Shown here: in pieces, positions 63,291-64,000 of the stretch
Numbering within the stretch: the stretch's first letter is position 1
Layout of the letters: each line of letters starts with the position of its first letter
Source of the DNA: Nakamurella alba
Lineage (GTDB): Bacteria > Actinomycetota > Actinomycetes > Mycobacteriales > Nakamurellaceae
Reading direction: 5' to 3'
DNA length: 64,000 nucleotides
Assembly (NCBI RefSeq): GCF_009707545.1
Contig: NZ_WLYK01000003.1
Coordinates: forward strand, 248,001-312,000
The notes under the pieces: generated by a model
The model's database searches: none
What the model was told of the DNA's origin: nothing
What the model saw: only the letters and a program-made list of their open reading frames with translations
Translations under genes and position numbers: made by a program

Positions 63291-63890
63291 GTGCGCAGGC
63301 TCGTGACCAACACCTTCATCACCCTCGACGGGGTGCTCCAGTCCCCCGGTGGACCGGAGGAGGACCCGGAGCATTTCACCGCGGGCGGGTGGTCGGTCCC
63401 GCACTGGGACGAGGCCATGGGCGAGGTCATGGCCGGCTACATGGAGTCCTTCGCACTCGTCCTCGGGCGCCGGACGTACGACCTGATGGCGGCCTACTGG
63501 CCCACCGCTCCCGATCACGAGCAGCCCGACACCATGAACAACGCCCGCAAGTACGTGGTCTCCCGCGGGCGGCCGACGCTGACCTGGCAGCACGCCGAAC
63601 TGCTCGACGGCGACCCGGTCAATTCGCTGACCGCGCTCAAGCAGACGGACGGCCCGGAGTTGCAGGTGCACGGCAGCGGTGACCTGCTGCAGACCCTCCT
63701 GCAGCACCCCGGCCTCGTCGACGAGCTGCGGATCTGGACGTTCCCGGTACTCGTCGGGAGCGGCAAGCGGATGTTCGCGGACCGCGAGACACCCACGGAC
63801 CTGAGACTGGTCCGCAGCCGGACCTTCGACACCGGCGTGGTCCACTCGGTCTACCGGCCGACCGGCGCCTTCTCCGCAGGCGCCTTCTGA
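63291..63890 (+). CDS. RibD C-terminal/dihydrofolate-reductase-like protein, second copy
   Basis: Reductase-fold protein of 199 residues: the N-terminal TFITLDGVLQSPGG, VLGRRTYDLMAAYWP, LQVHGSGDLLQTLLQ and WTFPVLVGSGKRMF segments mark the dihydrofolate reductase/RibD_C group. Only distantly similar to the member at 45778, so this is not a recent duplication. GTG 63291 is preceded by AGGGAAGGA; an earlier in-frame start at 63234 lies within the hairpin. The substrate of such proteins is generally unknown. The remaining 110 bases of the window hold nothing I can identify. Confidence 0.88.
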   Translation: MRRLVTNTFITLDGVLQSPGGPEEDPEHFTAGGWSVPHWDEAMGEVMAGYMESFALVLGRRTYDLMAAYWPTAPDHEQPDTMNNARKYVVSRGRPTLTWQHAELLDGDPVNSLTALKQTDGPELQVHGSGDLLQTLLQHPGLVDELRIWTFPVLVGSGKRMFADRETPTDLRLVRSRTFDTGVVHSVYRPTGAFSAGAF

Positions 63891-64000
63891 TCCCGGCACT
63901 GGTCCGCTCGCCGGACGCGTGTCCCGGGTCGACCCTCCGCACCGCCATTGATCAGGGAGCGCACCACACCGCCGCCGCGCCGGTCAGAGAATCGGTCGCC

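Overview
This window is chromosomal DNA from a very GC-rich actinomycete. The evidence for that is the base composition, the many GTG starts, and a gene set typical of the group: malate:quinone oxidoreductase, an LLM/F420-type oxidoreductase, LigC with Prim-PolC, Nei2 with Lhr, a Glu-Asp-Phe tRNA cluster and a SAM-IV riboswitch. The genus cannot be fixed from sequence alone; I would guess a Frankiales/Nakamurellales-like lineage, with low confidence. I see no phage, transposase, integrase or CRISPR array.

Layout. 0.1-1.1 kb: a lipoprotein peptidase. 1.1-9.9 kb: a minus-strand DNA-repair block (LigC, Prim-PolC, Nei2-type glycosylase, giant Lhr helicase). 10-17.6 kb: a TetR/drug-efflux pair, a second TetR with an 18-bp palindromic operator, and a heterodimeric ABC exporter. 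17.9-24.3 kb: central metabolism and housekeeping (Mqo, sugar porter, PASTA protein, TrmL-like methyltransferase, GAF-ANTAR regulator, metallophosphatase). 24.5-27.8 kb: a translationally coupled operon of DUF4956 membrane protein, VTC-type polyphosphate polymerase-like protein and a Cthe_2159-like beta-helix lipoprotein. 28-29.5 kb: acyltransferase and three tRNAs. 29.7-31.3 kb: a SAM-IV riboswitch controlling a class-V aminotransferase, followed by a pair of inverted-repeat elements. 31.6-34.2 kb: a MarR/DHA2 efflux operon. 34.5-39.7 kb: guanine deaminase, an ABM-domain membrane protein, an amidohydrolase, and an NmrA-like reductase divergent from a TetR. 39.7-45.2 kb: a catabolic region (LysR, acyl-CoA ligase, SDR, LLM oxidoreductase, proline-racemase-family enzyme). 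45.2-64 kb: accessory genes, including an RCC1-propeller exoprotein, a 1331-residue subtilase-VWA protein without signal peptide, a benzoylformate-decarboxylase-like gene broken by a one-base frameshift, a MerR/aldo-keto reductase operon with a 19-bp-spacer promoter, and a glycerol-dehydrogenase-like enzyme.

How the genes fit together. The repair block contains every step of a short-gap repair pathway (lesion removal, gap filling, sealing, remodelling). The efflux genes are each coupled to their own regulator by overlapping stop/start codons. The DUF4956-VTC-beta-helix operon is the most coherent module of unknown purpose. The subtilase-VWA protein is the most unusual single gene. Many promoters, operators and hairpins can be read directly and are listed; none has been tested.
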